This document shows, piece by piece, positions 23,942 to 32,508 of a DNA stretch of 48,516 nt; the first letter of the stretch is position 1; each line of letters begins with the position of its first letter. Origin of the DNA: JAVBME01 sp031552765 (GTDB taxonomy: Bacteria; Bacillota; Negativicutes; Acidaminococcales; JAISLQ01); NCBI GenBank assembly GCA_031552765.1, contig JAVBME010000017.1, forward strand, positions 1-48,516, read 5' to 3'. The notes under the pieces are model-generated. The model made no database searches and had not been told where the DNA came from. It worked only from the letters and a program-made list of their open reading frames with translations. The position numbers and the translations under genes are program-made.

Positions 23942-25534
23942 ATGGCCCAGGCAAAAAAACTGCCGCAAGAGCAGCAGGAACATGTAGAAGAGCTGCTGAG
24001 CAAAGGTAAAAAACGCGGCGGGATATTGACTTATAAAGAGATACAGGACTCCATGCAGGAATTTGAAGATATGCCGGCGGAAGATATGGATGAAATGTAT
24101 GAAATGCTGGCGCACAAAGGCATAGAAATAGTAGAAGAATTGCAATGCGTTTCTGATGAAGAGGCGACAGAGATCACGCCTATCAGTATAAATGACGAAA
24201 CAGAAGCGGAAATCGCCGTACCGGAAGGCGTAGGTATAGACGATCCTGTCCGTATGTATCTCAAAGAAATAGGCCGGGTTCCCCTTTTAACTGGCGAAGA
24301 CGAGATAAAGCTGGCCAAGCGTATGGACAAAGGCGACCAGGCGCAGCGCATCTTCAATAAAGAAATTGAAGACGAGATCATTTTTAACTTTGAACGCAGT
24401 AAATCAAAGACCCTTCTTGATAAGACAGATAAGATATTGGAACAGGAAATGGCTGTGATCAATCAGCGCAATGTTGAATTGATCATGGAAGCGCTGATAA
24501 AAAAATCCGGTAAAGATAAAAAGATAAATAACTCTGATATCAAAAAGGTAGCCGGGGAATTGACGAAATGCGAAGTCGGGCAGTTGCTGAGAAGCCTCCA
24601 GGCTATGCAAATAACAGTAACCGCCGATACCCCGCTTTTGTTTCAGACTCAGACCACCAGCCGGGAAAACAACAGGCTGCTGGAAGTGTATTGTATGTTG
24701 GAAATGCTGCAAAAACGCGTGCATAGCGGTGACAAAATTGTCACGAAGGCTCAACTTAAGGTGCGCAGCAAGCGCTACGAAAATGCTCTTGCCATGGTCA
24801 CAGAACAGGGCGAGGCGGCAAAAAGGTGTTTGTCCGAGGCAAATCTGCGCCTGGTTGTAAGCATAGCCAAACGCTATGTAGGGCGCGGCATGCTTTTTCT
24901 TGATCTTATCCAGGAAGGCAATCTTGGCCTTATCAAGGCCGTAGAAAAGTTCGACTACAATAAAGGCTACAAATTCAGCACCTATGCCACATGGTGGATA
25001 AGGCAGGCCATTACGCGCGCTATAGCCGACCAGGCCCGCACTATCCGCATACCTGTGCATATGGTGGAAACCATCAATAAACTTATCCGCGTTTCCCGCC
25101 AGCTTTTACAAGAAATGGGCCGAGAGCCCCTGCCGGAAGAAGTGGCCAAAGAAATGGACACTTCTGTAGAACGGGTAAGGGAAATCATGAAAATAGCCCA
25201 AGAACCTGTGTCTTTGGAGACGCCTATCGGCGAAGAAGAAGACTCCCATCTGGGCGACTTTATAGAAGACCAGGATGCTCCCGCTCCGGCGGATGCGGCG
25301 TCTTTCATCCTCTTGCGTGAACAGTTGGAAGAGGTTCTCGAAACTTTGACTTCGCGCGAGAAAAAGGTGCTGGAGCTCAGATTTGGCCTCGAAGACGGCC
25401 GTTCACGCACTCTTGAAGAAGTAGGGCAGTACTTTGGCGTGACGCGCGAACGTATCAGGCAGATAGAGGCAAAGGCTCTGCGCAAACTCAGGCATCCTTC
25501 GCGCAGTAAAAAACTTCGCGACTTTTTAGAATAA
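23942..25534 (+). CDS. rpoD: RNA polymerase housekeeping sigma factor RpoD (SigA)
   Basis: The 530-residue primary sigma factor directs transcription from -35/-10 promoters. The N-terminal acidic part is region 1.1; IGIDDPVRMYLKEIGRVPLL is region 1.2. DLIQEGNLGLIKAVEKFDYN and KFSTYATWWIRQAITRAIA are regions 2.2-2.4, and PIGEEEDSHLGDFIED is the 3.2 area. ELRFGLEDGRSRTLEEVG and TRERIRQIEAKALRKLR form region 4. An insert rich in charged residues lies between regions 1.2 and 2, as in RpoD (rather than short SigA) types. The ATG at 23942 has a strong AAAGGAGGGG site. It is cotranscribed with dnaG. Confidence 0.97.
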   Translation: MAQAKKLPQEQQEHVEELLSKGKKRGGILTYKEIQDSMQEFEDMPAEDMDEMYEMLAHKGIEIVEELQCVSDEEATEITPISINDETEAEIAVPEGVGIDDPVRMYLKEIGRVPLLTGEDEIKLAKRMDKGDQAQRIFNKEIEDEIIFNFERSKSKTLLDKTDKILEQEMAVINQRNVELIMEALIKKSGKDKKINNSDIKKVAGELTKCEVGQLLRSLQAMQITVTADTPLLFQTQTTSRENNRLLEVYCMLEMLQKRVHSGDKIVTKAQLKVRSKRYENALAMVTEQGEAAKRCLSEANLRLVVSIAKRYVGRGMLFLDLIQEGNLGLIKAVEKFDYNKGYKFSTYATWWIRQAITRAIADQARTIRIPVHMVETINKLIRVSRQLLQEMGREPLPEEVAKEMDTSVERVREIMKIAQEPVSLETPIGEEEDSHLGDFIEDQDAPAPADAASFILLREQLEEVLETLTSREKKVLELRFGLEDGRSRTLEEVGQYFGVTRERIRQIEAKALRKLRHPSRSKKLRDFLE

Positions 25535-25538
25535 TACC

Positions 25539-25568
25539 TTGACACCGAGCTAAATATAATACTATAAT
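25539..25568 (+). promoter_or_regulatory. tRNA promoter
   Basis: A perfect TTGACA (25539-25544) and TATAAT (25563-25568) with an 18-bp spacer. It is the best consensus promoter in the window and sits 44 bases before the tRNA. Confidence 0.85.
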
Positions 25569-25611
25569 ATATTCGTTGACTGCTTAGCGAGACTTATCGC
25601 AAGTCTGACAA

Positions 25612-25686
25612 GGGCCTATAGCTCAGCGGTAGAGCCACCGGCTCATAACCGGTCGGTCCCTGGTTCAATCCCAGGTGGGCCCACCA
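25612..25686 (+). tRNA. tRNA with CAU anticodon (tRNA-Met or lysidine-type tRNA-Ile2)
   Basis: The 75-base gene folds into a cloverleaf with acceptor stem GGGCCTA/TGGGCCC (one G-T pair), D-arm GCTC/GAGC, anticodon stem ACCGG/CCGGT and loop CTCATAA, and T-arm CCTGG/CCAGG with TTCAATC. CCA is encoded at 25684-25686. The anticodon CAU reads AUG, or AUA after TilS modifies C34. The 5' end G1-C72 pair rules out initiator tRNA, which lacks it. The CGG/CCG stem and loop resemble Firmicute Ile2 genes, but this is not decisive. Confidence 0.95.
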
Positions 25687-25697
25687 ATTTGTTTTGG

Positions 25698-25727
25698 AAG
25701 CGAAACCTCTCTAGGTTTCGCTTTTTT
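25698..25727 (+). terminator. Terminator of the tRNA gene
   Basis: AAGCGAAACCT pairs with AGGTTTCGCTT around CTCT, followed by T residues. It is an 11-bp stem with a T-tail, lying 12 bases after the CCA end. Confidence 0.85.
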
Positions 25728-25761
25728 ACTTTCTATCAAACTATACTGTGGAGAAGATAAT

Positions 25762-26451
25762 ATGCGACTGGGGTTGCGGTTAAAGTGCGTAGCGTCTATG
25801 GTACCGGCCGGGTCAAAGATAGCCGATATAGGTACGGACCACGCCTATCTTCCGGTTTGGCTTTTGCAGCAAGGCGTAGCAAAAGCCGCCATAGCCTCCG
25901 ATGTGGCCGCCGGGCCGTGTGAAGCGGCGCGCGCTACGATAAATAGCCATGGTTTAGCCGGGACGATTGACGTGCGCCAGGGCGACGGACTTCTCGCTAT
26001 CGGCGAAGGTGAAGCCGATACGGTAATTATTGCCGGTATGGGCGGGGCTTTGATGATAGACATATTAAGAAACGGGCAGAAAGCCCTTCTGTCCGTTTGC
26101 AACCTTATCCTGCAGCCGATGGCGGAAAGCGCCCGTTTGCGGCGCTGGCTGTGTGAAAACGGCTGGCGGATAGACCGGGAAGAACTGGTGCTGGAAGCAG
26201 GCCGCCTTTATGAAGTAATTTTATTTAAAAAAGGTATAAGCGCCGCCCACAGCGAAATAGAATATGAGATAGGCCCCTGTCTTTTACAGGGTAGCCATCC
26301 GTTGTTGCCGCTACATATAAAAAATCTTATCGATAGATACCGTTTTGTATCTTTATCTATGGAAAAAAGCGCTAAAGCGGCGCAAAGCGAAAAGTATCAA
26401 AAAAATCAGATGATGCTTGTCGAACTGGAGGGAGTTCTACAGTGCCTGTAA
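25762..26451 (+). CDS. trmK: tRNA (adenine(22)-N1)-methyltransferase TrmK
   Basis: TrmK methylates N1 of A22 in the D-loop of several tRNAs using S-adenosylmethionine. The 229-residue protein begins MRLGLRLKCVASMVPAGSKI and has IADIGTDHAYLPVWLLQ, the SAM loop, then VRQGDGLLAI, IIAGMGGALMIDIL and ILQPMAESARLRRWL. The start ATG 25762 has GGAGAAG before it; a longer frame that runs through the tRNA was discarded. The gene overlaps the Nif3-like gene by ten bases. This pair, near rpoD, is a common Firmicute arrangement. Confidence 0.93.
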   Translation: MRLGLRLKCVASMVPAGSKIADIGTDHAYLPVWLLQQGVAKAAIASDVAAGPCEAARATINSHGLAGTIDVRQGDGLLAIGEGEADTVIIAGMGGALMIDILRNGQKALLSVCNLILQPMAESARLRRWLCENGWRIDREELVLEAGRLYEVILFKKGISAAHSEIEYEIGPCLLQGSHPLLPLHIKNLIDRYRFVSLSMEKSAKAAQSEKYQKNQMMLVELEGVLQCL

Positions 26452-27554
26452 AAGTCAGAGATTTGATATGCTTGCTGGAAAGCTATGCGCCGCCACGTCT
26501 GGCGGAAAGCTGGGACAATGTGGGCCTTCTGGCAGGCAGTCCAGAAAGCATTGTTGATAAAGTTTTGCTGACGCTTGATGTTACGCCGGATGTCGTGAAA
26601 AAAGCGGTCGGCGAAAAAGCGCAGCTTATTATTTCCCACCATCCGTTGCTGTTTTCGCCTGTCAAAAGCCTGGCGCAAACCGGTTGGCAAAACAAAATGC
26701 TGGCTGAACTGATAAAAAATGATATAGCCGTCTATTCGGCGCACACTAATCTCGATATAGCCGAGGGCGGCGTAAATGATGTCTTGGCGGCGAAGCTTTC
26801 CTTAAATAATGTAGGGAACCTTTACCTGACTCAAAAAGAACAATTGCGTAAAATAGCGGTATTCGTACCGGTAAGCCACGCCGAGCAAGTCGCCTGCGCC
26901 ATGACGGAGGCTGGCGCCGGCCATATTGGCAAATACAGCGGTTGTACATTCCAAGCCAAAGGGACAGGGACTTTTCGCCCTTTGGCAGGCGCTTCGCCGT
27001 TTATTGGCGAAGCGGGTCGACTGGAGCGGGTTGAAGAGGTAAAAATAGAGACAGTAGTAACCCAAGAATGCCAGCAAAGCGTGCTTGCGGCGATGCTGGC
27101 GACCCACCCTTACGAAGAAGTAGCCTATGATATGTACAGCCTCTTAAACTCCGTTGGAGAAACTTCCCTCGGCCGTATCGGCGAACTGGCGGAAGAAATG
27201 ACGGTAAGGGAATTTGCCGCTTTTGCCAGGAACGCCTTGTATCTGCCGGGCATACGCTACGCCGACGCCGGCAAACCGGTGAAAAAAGTGGCGGTATGCG
27301 GCGGAGCGGGCGGTGACCTGGTCAAAGAAGCTTTAGTTGCGGGCGCGGATGTGCTGCTGACCGGCGATGTAAAATACCACGCGGCGCAGGAAGCTACATT
27401 TGCCGGCCTGAGTATAGTGGATGCCGGGCACCAGGGAACGGAGCGCCATATCATGCCGGTATTGGCGGCAAAGATAGAAGACTGGGCCACTGCCTGCAAA
27501 CAGGAGCTAAAGGTTCTGCTGGCTGACGAAGAGGAAATTTTCAAGTTTTTATAA
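26442..27554 (+). CDS. Nif3-like dinuclear metal-centre protein (YqfO type)
   Basis: The 370-residue protein is of the long Nif3 type, with an inserted PII-like/CutA-like domain between two halves. The metal site residues are in IISHHPLLFSPVKSL, SAHTNLDIAEGG and near the C-terminus GDVKYHAAQEA with DAGHQGTERHI. The family is sometimes listed as GTP cyclohydrolase I type 2, but its activity is not firmly known. GTG 26442 overlaps trmK by ten bases. Length agrees with YqfO. Confidence 0.92.
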   Translation: MPVKVRDLICLLESYAPPRLAESWDNVGLLAGSPESIVDKVLLTLDVTPDVVKKAVGEKAQLIISHHPLLFSPVKSLAQTGWQNKMLAELIKNDIAVYSAHTNLDIAEGGVNDVLAAKLSLNNVGNLYLTQKEQLRKIAVFVPVSHAEQVACAMTEAGAGHIGKYSGCTFQAKGTGTFRPLAGASPFIGEAGRLERVEEVKIETVVTQECQQSVLAAMLATHPYEEVAYDMYSLLNSVGETSLGRIGELAEEMTVREFAAFARNALYLPGIRYADAGKPVKKVAVCGGAGGDLVKEALVAGADVLLTGDVKYHAAQEATFAGLSIVDAGHQGTERHIMPVLAAKIEDWATACKQELKVLLADEEEIFKFL

Positions 27555-27572
27555 TATAGCGGAGGATTTTTT

Positions 27573-28511
27573 ATGCTTGATGAATTTAAAGCGGGAGATA
27601 AGATACGCCATATAGTCGTCTGCCGCGTGCAGAAAATAGGAACTTCATCCAACGGTGGCGTGTTTGCCCGCGGCACGGTGCAGGATAACAGCGTCACCAT
27701 ACCGTTTGTCTGTTTTGACAGTTATACGGTGGAACTGCTGCGCAACAACCTTGCCGGTCCTAAAGTTTTTACCGTATATGGCACTATCGACGTAAACAGG
27801 TATGCTAACGACGGCTCTTTACAGCTCATGCTGCAAAAAGTGGAAGAACCTCTCTTGGAAGATAATCTAGAGCATTTATTGCCACAGGGCGGCATCGATA
27901 CCCAAAAATATGAGGCGCGCTTTAAAGCGCTTTTGGAGAAGATAATCGACCCTGAGATCAGAAGGCTGCTTGATGAAATATTTGCGGGCAATCTTTACCA
28001 GTCTTACAAAACCAACCCTGCCGGCATGCGTCTGCATCATGCTTATATAGGCGGCCTTTTGGAACACTCTGTGGATGTGGCCGAACTGGCGCTTGCTATG
28101 GCGGAAAAGATTGGTGATACCGACAAAGATCTGGTCATTGCAGCTTCACTTTTGCACGATTTAGGTAAACTTAAAGAAATTTCCCAGGATATCGGTTTTC
28201 CTTATACAGACGAAGGTAAGCTCAACGGTCATATCACGCTGGGCGCCATCATGGTGAGCGAAGCAGCCGCCCGCCTGTCTCCGCCGCTTGCGCCGGGGCG
28301 GCTGAACGCTGTCTTGCACATCATAATATCCCACCACGGCATGCAGGAAAAAGGCTCTCCCATAGTCTGCAAGACCAAAGAAGCCTTTATTGTCAACCAC
28401 GCCGATGAGCTCGATTCCATAATGAACCAGTTCCGCCGCCCGGATAGCGCCGGCGAGTGGCAGTATAGCAAGATGCTGGGGCGAGAGATAATGCTGCCTA
28501 GTGTTGACTAG
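27573..28511 (+). CDS. 3'-5' exoribonuclease YhaM-like (OB + HD domains)
   Basis: The 312 residues match YhaM, a metal-dependent 3'-5' exonuclease. An N-terminal OB-fold (about residues 13-95) binds nucleic acid, and an HD domain follows: HHAYIGGLLEHSVDVAELA, AASLLHDLGKLKEI and IISHHG carry the metal ligands. GHITLGAIMVSEAA is between. It starts at ATG 27573 after GGAGG. RNase P RNA is immediately downstream. The substrate, RNA or DNA, is inferred from the family. Confidence 0.88.
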   Translation: MLDEFKAGDKIRHIVVCRVQKIGTSSNGGVFARGTVQDNSVTIPFVCFDSYTVELLRNNLAGPKVFTVYGTIDVNRYANDGSLQLMLQKVEEPLLEDNLEHLLPQGGIDTQKYEARFKALLEKIIDPEIRRLLDEIFAGNLYQSYKTNPAGMRLHHAYIGGLLEHSVDVAELALAMAEKIGDTDKDLVIAASLLHDLGKLKEISQDIGFPYTDEGKLNGHITLGAIMVSEAAARLSPPLAPGRLNAVLHIIISHHGMQEKGSPIVCKTKEAFIVNHADELDSIMNQFRRPDSAGEWQYSKMLGREIMLPSVD

Positions 28512-28560
28512 CTTTTTACTATGTGATATTCTCAAAGGTGAATAGAGCGATCTATTTTTA

Positions 28561-28920
28561 TAGGGTGAGTAAGAAAGACAATCGCGGCCGCGCCAGACGC
28601 GGACGAGGAAAGTCCGAGCTCCACAGGGCAGGATGCTGGGTAACGCCCAGCGAGGGCGACCTCAGGGAAAGTGCCACAGAAATGTGTACCGCCAGCTATG
28701 CTGGTAAGGGTGGAACGGTGCGGTAAGAGCGCACCAGCGGGCAGGTGACTGTCCGGCTAGGTAAACCCCATCCGGAGCAAGACCAAATAGGGAAGGGATG
28801 AAGCTGCCCGCTGAGCCTTCCGGGTTGCGTCGCTAGAGCCGAAAGGCAACTTTCGGCCGAGATAAATGATTGTCGCCGCATTTTGCGGAACAGAACTCGG
28901 CTTATTGACTGCTCACCCTA
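28561..28920 (+). ncRNA. rnpB: RNase P RNA (rnpB)
   Basis: The 360-base RNA has the RNase P core: GACGAGGAAAGTCCGAGCTC near the 5' side, and CTCAGGGAAAGTGCCACAGA and GAGCAAGACCAAATAGGGAA further in. P1 is formed by TAGGGTGAG (28561-28569) and CTCACCCTA (28912-28920). The architecture resembles type A (ancestral) RNase P, the kind found in Negativicutes and Clostridia, rather than Bacillus type B. It processes tRNA 5' ends with RnpA. A weak TTGACT/TATTCT candidate promoter lies near 28504-28532. Confidence 0.95.
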
Positions 28921-28933
28921 TGACGAAATTTTG

Positions 28934-28956
28934 CCCGCAGAAATTACTGCGGGTTT
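28934..28956 (+). terminator. Terminator of rnpB
   Basis: CCCGCAG pairs with CTGCGGG around AAATTA, followed by TTT. The T-run is short but the stem is GC-rich. Confidence 0.6.
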
Positions 28957-28989
28957 AAATATAGCTTTACATATAAAGGAGGGATCTTT

Positions 28990-29313
28990 GTGAATATAGT
29001 ACATATGGGCGCAGAAGATAATTTTGAAGATTTGGTATTGAAGTCCCCTACTCCTGTATTGGTGGATTTTTGGGCTCCCTGGTGCGGCCCCTGCCGCATG
29101 GTTTCACCGGAACTCGACACCCTTTCCGGCATCCTGGGCGACAAAATAAAGATAGTAAAAGTCAATATCGACGATTTTGGCGATTTTGCCAAGCAGAATA
29201 AAGTTTTGGGCGTGCCGACCTTGGTAATTTATAAAGATGGAAAAGAGCAGGACCGTCTGGTAGGTTTCCGGCCGCATAAAGACATTCAAAAAGCAGTGGA
29301 AAAATTTCTCTAA
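28990..29313 (+). CDS. trxA: Thioredoxin
   Basis: The 107-residue protein is a thioredoxin with the active site WCGPC at residues 31-35 (FWAPWCGPCRM) and cis-proline in VPTLVIY. It reduces disulfides in the cytoplasm. The start is GTG 28990 following GGAGGGA. It may also serve class III reductase indirectly, but NrdD of the formate-type does not need thioredoxin, so no link is inferred. aroH follows after 11 bases. Confidence 0.95.
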   Translation: MNIVHMGAEDNFEDLVLKSPTPVLVDFWAPWCGPCRMVSPELDTLSGILGDKIKIVKVNIDDFGDFAKQNKVLGVPTLVIYKDGKEQDRLVGFRPHKDIQKAVEKFL

Positions 29314-29324
29314 GGAATATTTTT

Positions 29325-29693
29325 ATGAAACTTCGAGGCGTCCGTGGCGCAACTACCTGCGACAGCGACAGCAAGGAAGATATTTTTTCCGCTGTGCAGG
29401 AGTTGTGGCGAGAATTGCAAACAAATAACTTATTTGAAGAAGAGGATATTGGCGCGGTGATTTTTAGTTCTACACCGGACCTTTCTTCGGCTTTCCCGGC
29501 GGCGGCAGTGCGTGCTCTAGGCTGGGAGTCGGCGCCATTATTTGGTACAGTGGAAATAGATAACCCTGATGCCGTAAAAAAATGCATACGAGTTTTAGTT
29601 CTTTGGAATACGGAAAAAATGCAAAAAGAAATAAAGCACGTTTATTTGCGGGGGGCGGCGCTACTGCGGCCCGATATGGCAAAACAAGATTGA
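29325..29693 (+). CDS. aroH: Chorismate mutase, AroH type
   Basis: AroH-type chorismate mutase converts chorismate to prephenate in phenylalanine and tyrosine synthesis. RGVRGATTCDSDSKEDI opens the 122-residue protein; its arginine near residue 7 corresponds to Arg7 in the Bacillus enzyme. EIDNPDAVKKCIRVLVL has the glutamate and arginine equivalent to Glu78 and Arg90, and HVYLRGAALLRPD carries Tyr108. The Cys75 position is not Cys here, by my alignment. It is likely cotranscribed with trxA. Confidence 0.93.
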   Translation: MKLRGVRGATTCDSDSKEDIFSAVQELWRELQTNNLFEEEDIGAVIFSSTPDLSSAFPAAAVRALGWESAPLFGTVEIDNPDAVKKCIRVLVLWNTEKMQKEIKHVYLRGAALLRPDMAKQD

Positions 29694-29722
29694 AAAGAGC
29701 CGTCCGGCAAGGACGGCTCTTT
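29694..29722. terminator. Bidirectional terminator between aroH and the Cdd1-like gene
   Basis: AAAGAGCCGTCC pairs with GGACGGCTCTTT around GGCAA. The A- and T-rich ends serve as U-tracts in both directions. It lies between convergent genes and overlaps the last bases of both. Confidence 0.85.
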
Positions 29723-29969
29723 AATCTTTCCAGTTCCACCATTTCAATTTTTCCGGTTCGTGCCGCTCGTTTTCCGCAAAATAAACGGCCAGTCGGTAAA
29801 CATATAGCAGACACCTGTCTAAATTGACATTGCGCAAAGCGCATTCTCTGGCAAACATTTCTTCGGGATCCTGGTTTTTAAGCGACTGGATGGAGTCGTA
29901 GCCAAGATAGAGTAGGTGTTGTTCAATATTGGGCCCTACGCCTGGTATTTTCCTCAGCTCGGTTTTCAT
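29721..29969 (-). CDS. Cdd1-like helix-hairpin-helix protein
   Basis: The 82-residue protein has a helix-hairpin-helix start, RKIPGVGPNIEQHLLYLGYDS, and ends RHEPEKLKWWNWKD. It matches the small 'pathogenicity locus' Cdd1 family, named from Clostridioides difficile, which is widespread and not itself shown to be a virulence factor. HhH domains often bind DNA non-specifically. Function is unknown. It lies directly downstream of the ABC transporter genes but is separated by 16 bases, so it could be cotranscribed with them. Confidence 0.8.
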   Translation of the reverse strand: MKTELRKIPGVGPNIEQHLLYLGYDSIQSLKNQDPEEMFARECALRNVNLDRCLLYVYRLAVYFAENERHEPEKLKWWNWKD

Positions 29970-29985
29970 AAAAAACCTCCGCCTC

Positions 29986-30744
29986 TCACAGGAAGGTTTG
30001 CAGGAAAGCCCGGGTACGTTCCTGGCGCGGCCGGGTGAATATCTCTTCTGGCGGCCCTTCTTCTACGATAAGCCCTTTATCCATAAAAATGACGCGGTCA
30101 GCCACATCGCGGGCAAAAGACATTTCGTGAGTGACGATGATCATGGTCATATGTTCTTCCGCCAACTGGCGCATGGTTTTTAATACTTCGCCGGTAAGTT
30201 CCGGGTCAAGCGCCGATGTCGGCTCGTCAAACAGCATTATATCAGGCTGCATCGCTAAAGCTCGGGCTATAGCCACCCGTTGTTTCTGCCCGCCGGAAAT
30301 ACGGCTGGGATAGCTGTTCTTTTTTTCTAAAAGTCCTACCTTATCCAGGAGTTTTTCCGCTGCCGGCAATATTTCTTCATATTTCAGACCTTTTACCAGT
30401 ATGGGCGGCTGGGTAATGTTTTCCAAAACTGTAAAATGTGGGAACAAGTTAAAATGCTGGAAAACCATGCCCATTTTCCCGCAGATACGCCGGGCGTCTT
30501 TTTCCGGCGCATATTTTATTTTGCCATCGGGACCGGGAGCGGCTAGGATTTCTCCCTCGACCATAATACTGCCGCTGTCTATAGTCTCAAGCCTGTTGAG
30601 GCAGCGCAAAAAGGTGCTTTTGCCCGAACCGCTGGGGCCGATTATAGCGATAACTTCGCCTTGGCTTACCCGGAGAGAGACGCCTCTTAAAGCGTCGGTA
30701 TCCTGGAAACTTTTGCATATATCGGTCGCCTTTATCATATCCAT
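29986..30744 (-). CDS. Polar amino-acid ABC transporter, ATP-binding protein
   Basis: The 252-residue ATPase is of the GlnQ/HisP type. IGPSGSGKSTFLRCLNRLE is Walker A; ISGGQKQRVAIARALAMQPD is the signature; LFDEPTSALDPELT is Walker B and D-loop; IIVTHEMSFARDVADRV is the H-loop. The start is taken at 30744 (MDMIKATDICKSF), six bases after GAGGTG; ATGs at 30750 and 30738 are alternatives. It is cotranscribed with the permease at 30761. The amino acid imported is not identified. Confidence 0.93.
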   Translation of the reverse strand: MDMIKATDICKSFQDTDALRGVSLRVSQGEVIAIIGPSGSGKSTFLRCLNRLETIDSGSIMVEGEILAAPGPDGKIKYAPEKDARRICGKMGMVFQHFNLFPHFTVLENITQPPILVKGLKYEEILPAAEKLLDKVGLLEKKNSYPSRISGGQKQRVAIARALAMQPDIMLFDEPTSALDPELTGEVLKTMRQLAEEHMTMIIVTHEMSFARDVADRVIFMDKGLIVEEGPPEEIFTRPRQERTRAFLQTFL

Positions 30745-30760
30745 GGCCATCACCTCGCAA

Positions 30761-31405
30761 TCATTCGCCGTAAGCGGAATGCCTCTCCTCAAGTTTTTTG
30801 AATATCCAGGTAAGGATGAGCGTCATACCAAGGTAAAAGCAAGCGGCGACTACAAAAGGAGTGGTGTTGAAGTCGCGCTGTACGATACTGCGCGCCATGC
30901 GCATCAGGTCGTTCATCGCCAGCACATAAATAAGCGAAGTATCTTTGACCAGGGTGATTATTTCATTGCTTACAGGCGGCAGGATATGCCTGATTACCTG
31001 CGGCAGGATGATGCGCCGCATGGTTTGTGTATAAGTCATGCCAAGGGTTTTGGCCGCTTCATACTGGCCACGGTCGATGGCCTGGATGCCGGCGCGGAAT
31101 ATTTCGGCGAAATAAGCGGCGTAATTAAGGGCAAACGCTATAAGAGCAGCGGAAAAATCTGATAAAAGTATGCCGACGCCCGGCAGAGCGAAATAAAAAA
31201 ACAGCAGCTGCAACATGAGCGGTGTACCGCGCAGCAGCCAAATATAAAAGCCGACAGCCCCGCTCAACAGCTTTAGCGAAGAAATTCTGGCCAGTGCCAG
31301 TAATAAGCCTAGCGGCAAAGAAAGAACAATTGTAGAGAAAAACACCTGCAATGTTAAAGAAAAACCTTCCAGCAACGGCGGAATGATATTGAAGATATAA
31401 TCCAT
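30761..31405 (-). CDS. Polar amino-acid ABC transporter, permease (HisM/GlnP type)
   Basis: The 214-residue integral membrane protein has about five helices. GLSLTLQVFFSTIVLSLPLG is the start of the HEQRo/His-Glu-Gln-Arg transport domain. The coupling 'EAA' loop is GQYEAAKTLGMTYTQTMRRI with IILPQVIRHILPPVSNE. It forms the membrane channel of the importer and is probably homodimeric. It is located between the ATPase and the binding-protein gene. An internal hairpin separates it from the latter. Confidence 0.93.
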   Translation of the reverse strand: MDYIFNIIPPLLEGFSLTLQVFFSTIVLSLPLGLLLALARISSLKLLSGAVGFYIWLLRGTPLMLQLLFFYFALPGVGILLSDFSAALIAFALNYAAYFAEIFRAGIQAIDRGQYEAAKTLGMTYTQTMRRIILPQVIRHILPPVSNEIITLVKDTSLIYVLAMNDLMRMARSIVQRDFNTTPFVVAACFYLGMTLILTWIFKKLEERHSAYGE

Positions 31406-31430
31406 CCATTTTCTCCTAATAAAAATACCT

Positions 31431-31461
31431 TAGAGGCGACAGCTTAGCGCTGTCGCCTCTA
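31431..31461 (-). terminator. Attenuating hairpin between binding-protein and permease genes
   Basis: AGAGGCGACAGC pairs with GCTGTCGCCTCT around a five-base loop (13 bp with the outer T-A pair). On the minus strand it is followed by AAGGTATTTTTATT. Such a hairpin after a solute-binding-protein gene lowers expression of the permease and ATPase, giving an excess of binding protein. Confidence 0.75.
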
Positions 31462-31478
31462 TTATGGCATATAGCTTT

Positions 31479-32279
31479 TTATTTAACAATATCCGAGCCA
31501 AACCATTTGGTGGAGATTTTAGCGGAAGTGCCGTCTTTTTTCATATCGTCGAGGGCTTTTTGCAGTTTAGCCATCAGGTCTTTGTCATCTTTACGCAAGC
31601 CGACGCCATATTCTTCCGTACCGAAATTTTCGACCAATACCACATATTGTCCAGGTTTTTTCGCGGTATAGTAGCGGCCTACTATCTCGTCTATGACCAC
31701 CGCGTCAAGGCGGCCGGCATCGAGATCCATCAGGGTGGCGATAAAGTCGCCGTATTTTTTGAATTCTTTAAAGGATTTCAAGACATTAGGCTCTTTTTCC
31801 ACCGCATCAACACTGGTGCTGCCTTCTTGGGTACCTACGACCTTGCCTTTAAGGTCGGCTTTAATTTTAATGGGTGACCCGGTCTTTACTATGACTATCT
31901 GCCTGTTTTCCATATATGGCTTGGTAAAGGCGATGGTTTCTTTGCGTTTTTCCGTTATGGTGAGGCCGTTCCACAGCATGTCTACGCGTTTGCTTGTTAT
32001 CTCGGCTTCTTTGCTGTTCCAGTCTATGGGTTTGAACTCTACTGCGCTGCCTATACGTTTGGCGGCTTCTGTCGCCATTTCGATGTCAAAACCGGTAAGT
32101 TTGCCGTCTTTGTCACGAAAGCCCATAGGCGGGAAATTGTCATCAAGGCCAATGACGATCTTGGCCGGTGGCGGAGTAGTTTTTTCTGCCTGCTTTTCCG
32201 CCGGTTTACTGCCGCAGCCTGCTACAAGGCCTATAGATACTACCAACACAGCTATTGCCATAAGGATTTTTTTCAACAA
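31479..32279 (-). CDS. Polar amino-acid ABC transporter, substrate-binding lipoprotein
   Basis: The 266-residue protein begins with a lipoprotein signal peptide and lipobox LVAGC (Cys22), then a proline-rich linker. The bi-lobed SBP_bac_3 domain has IVIGLDDNFPPMGFRDKDGK, GFDIEMATEAAKRIG, DMLWNGLTITEKRKE and VVGTQEGSTSVDAV. It binds an amino acid outside the inner membrane and feeds the permease. Substrate specificity (e.g. glutamine, arginine, cystine) is not decided. It is the first gene of the minus-strand transporter unit. Confidence 0.93.
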   Translation of the reverse strand: MLKKILMAIAVLVVSIGLVAGCGSKPAEKQAEKTTPPPAKIVIGLDDNFPPMGFRDKDGKLTGFDIEMATEAAKRIGSAVEFKPIDWNSKEAEITSKRVDMLWNGLTITEKRKETIAFTKPYMENRQIVIVKTGSPIKIKADLKGKVVGTQEGSTSVDAVEKEPNVLKSFKEFKKYGDFIATLMDLDAGRLDAVVIDEIVGRYYTAKKPGQYVVLVENFGTEEYGVGLRKDDKDLMAKLQKALDDMKKDGTSAKISTKWFGSDIVK

Positions 32280-32456
32280 TAACGCCCCCTATATATTCTT
32301 ACTATCTAAATATATTACTTCATTATGCTAAAATGATAAAGTATTATAATCAAAGATATTTTGCGTAATTTAAAAGATTTCCTGCCGAATGCTTTATTTT
32401 ACAAAGAAATGCACAGCATTTTAGTTATCTTAAATAAAATGCGAACGCCAGTGTGG

Positions 32457-32485
32457 TTGAAAAAAACTTTGTAATAGTGTATATT
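32457..32485 (+). promoter_or_regulatory. Promoter of the riboswitch-NlpC/P60 transcript
   Basis: TTGAAA (32457-32462) and TATATT (32480-32485) lie 17 bp apart. Transcription would start near 32492, just before the c-di-AMP aptamer. The spacer 32280-32456 between the divergent genes shows AT-rich sequence only, including the unassigned promoter of the binding-protein gene. Confidence 0.65.
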
Positions 32486-32508
32486 TTAAAGGTAGAATTT
32501 CATAATTT

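Noticed and set aside
25612..25686. Initiator tRNA-fMet
   Set aside because: It has a paired G1-C72 and a CCGG anticodon stem without the three G-C pairs of initiators, so elongator Met or Ile2 is more likely.
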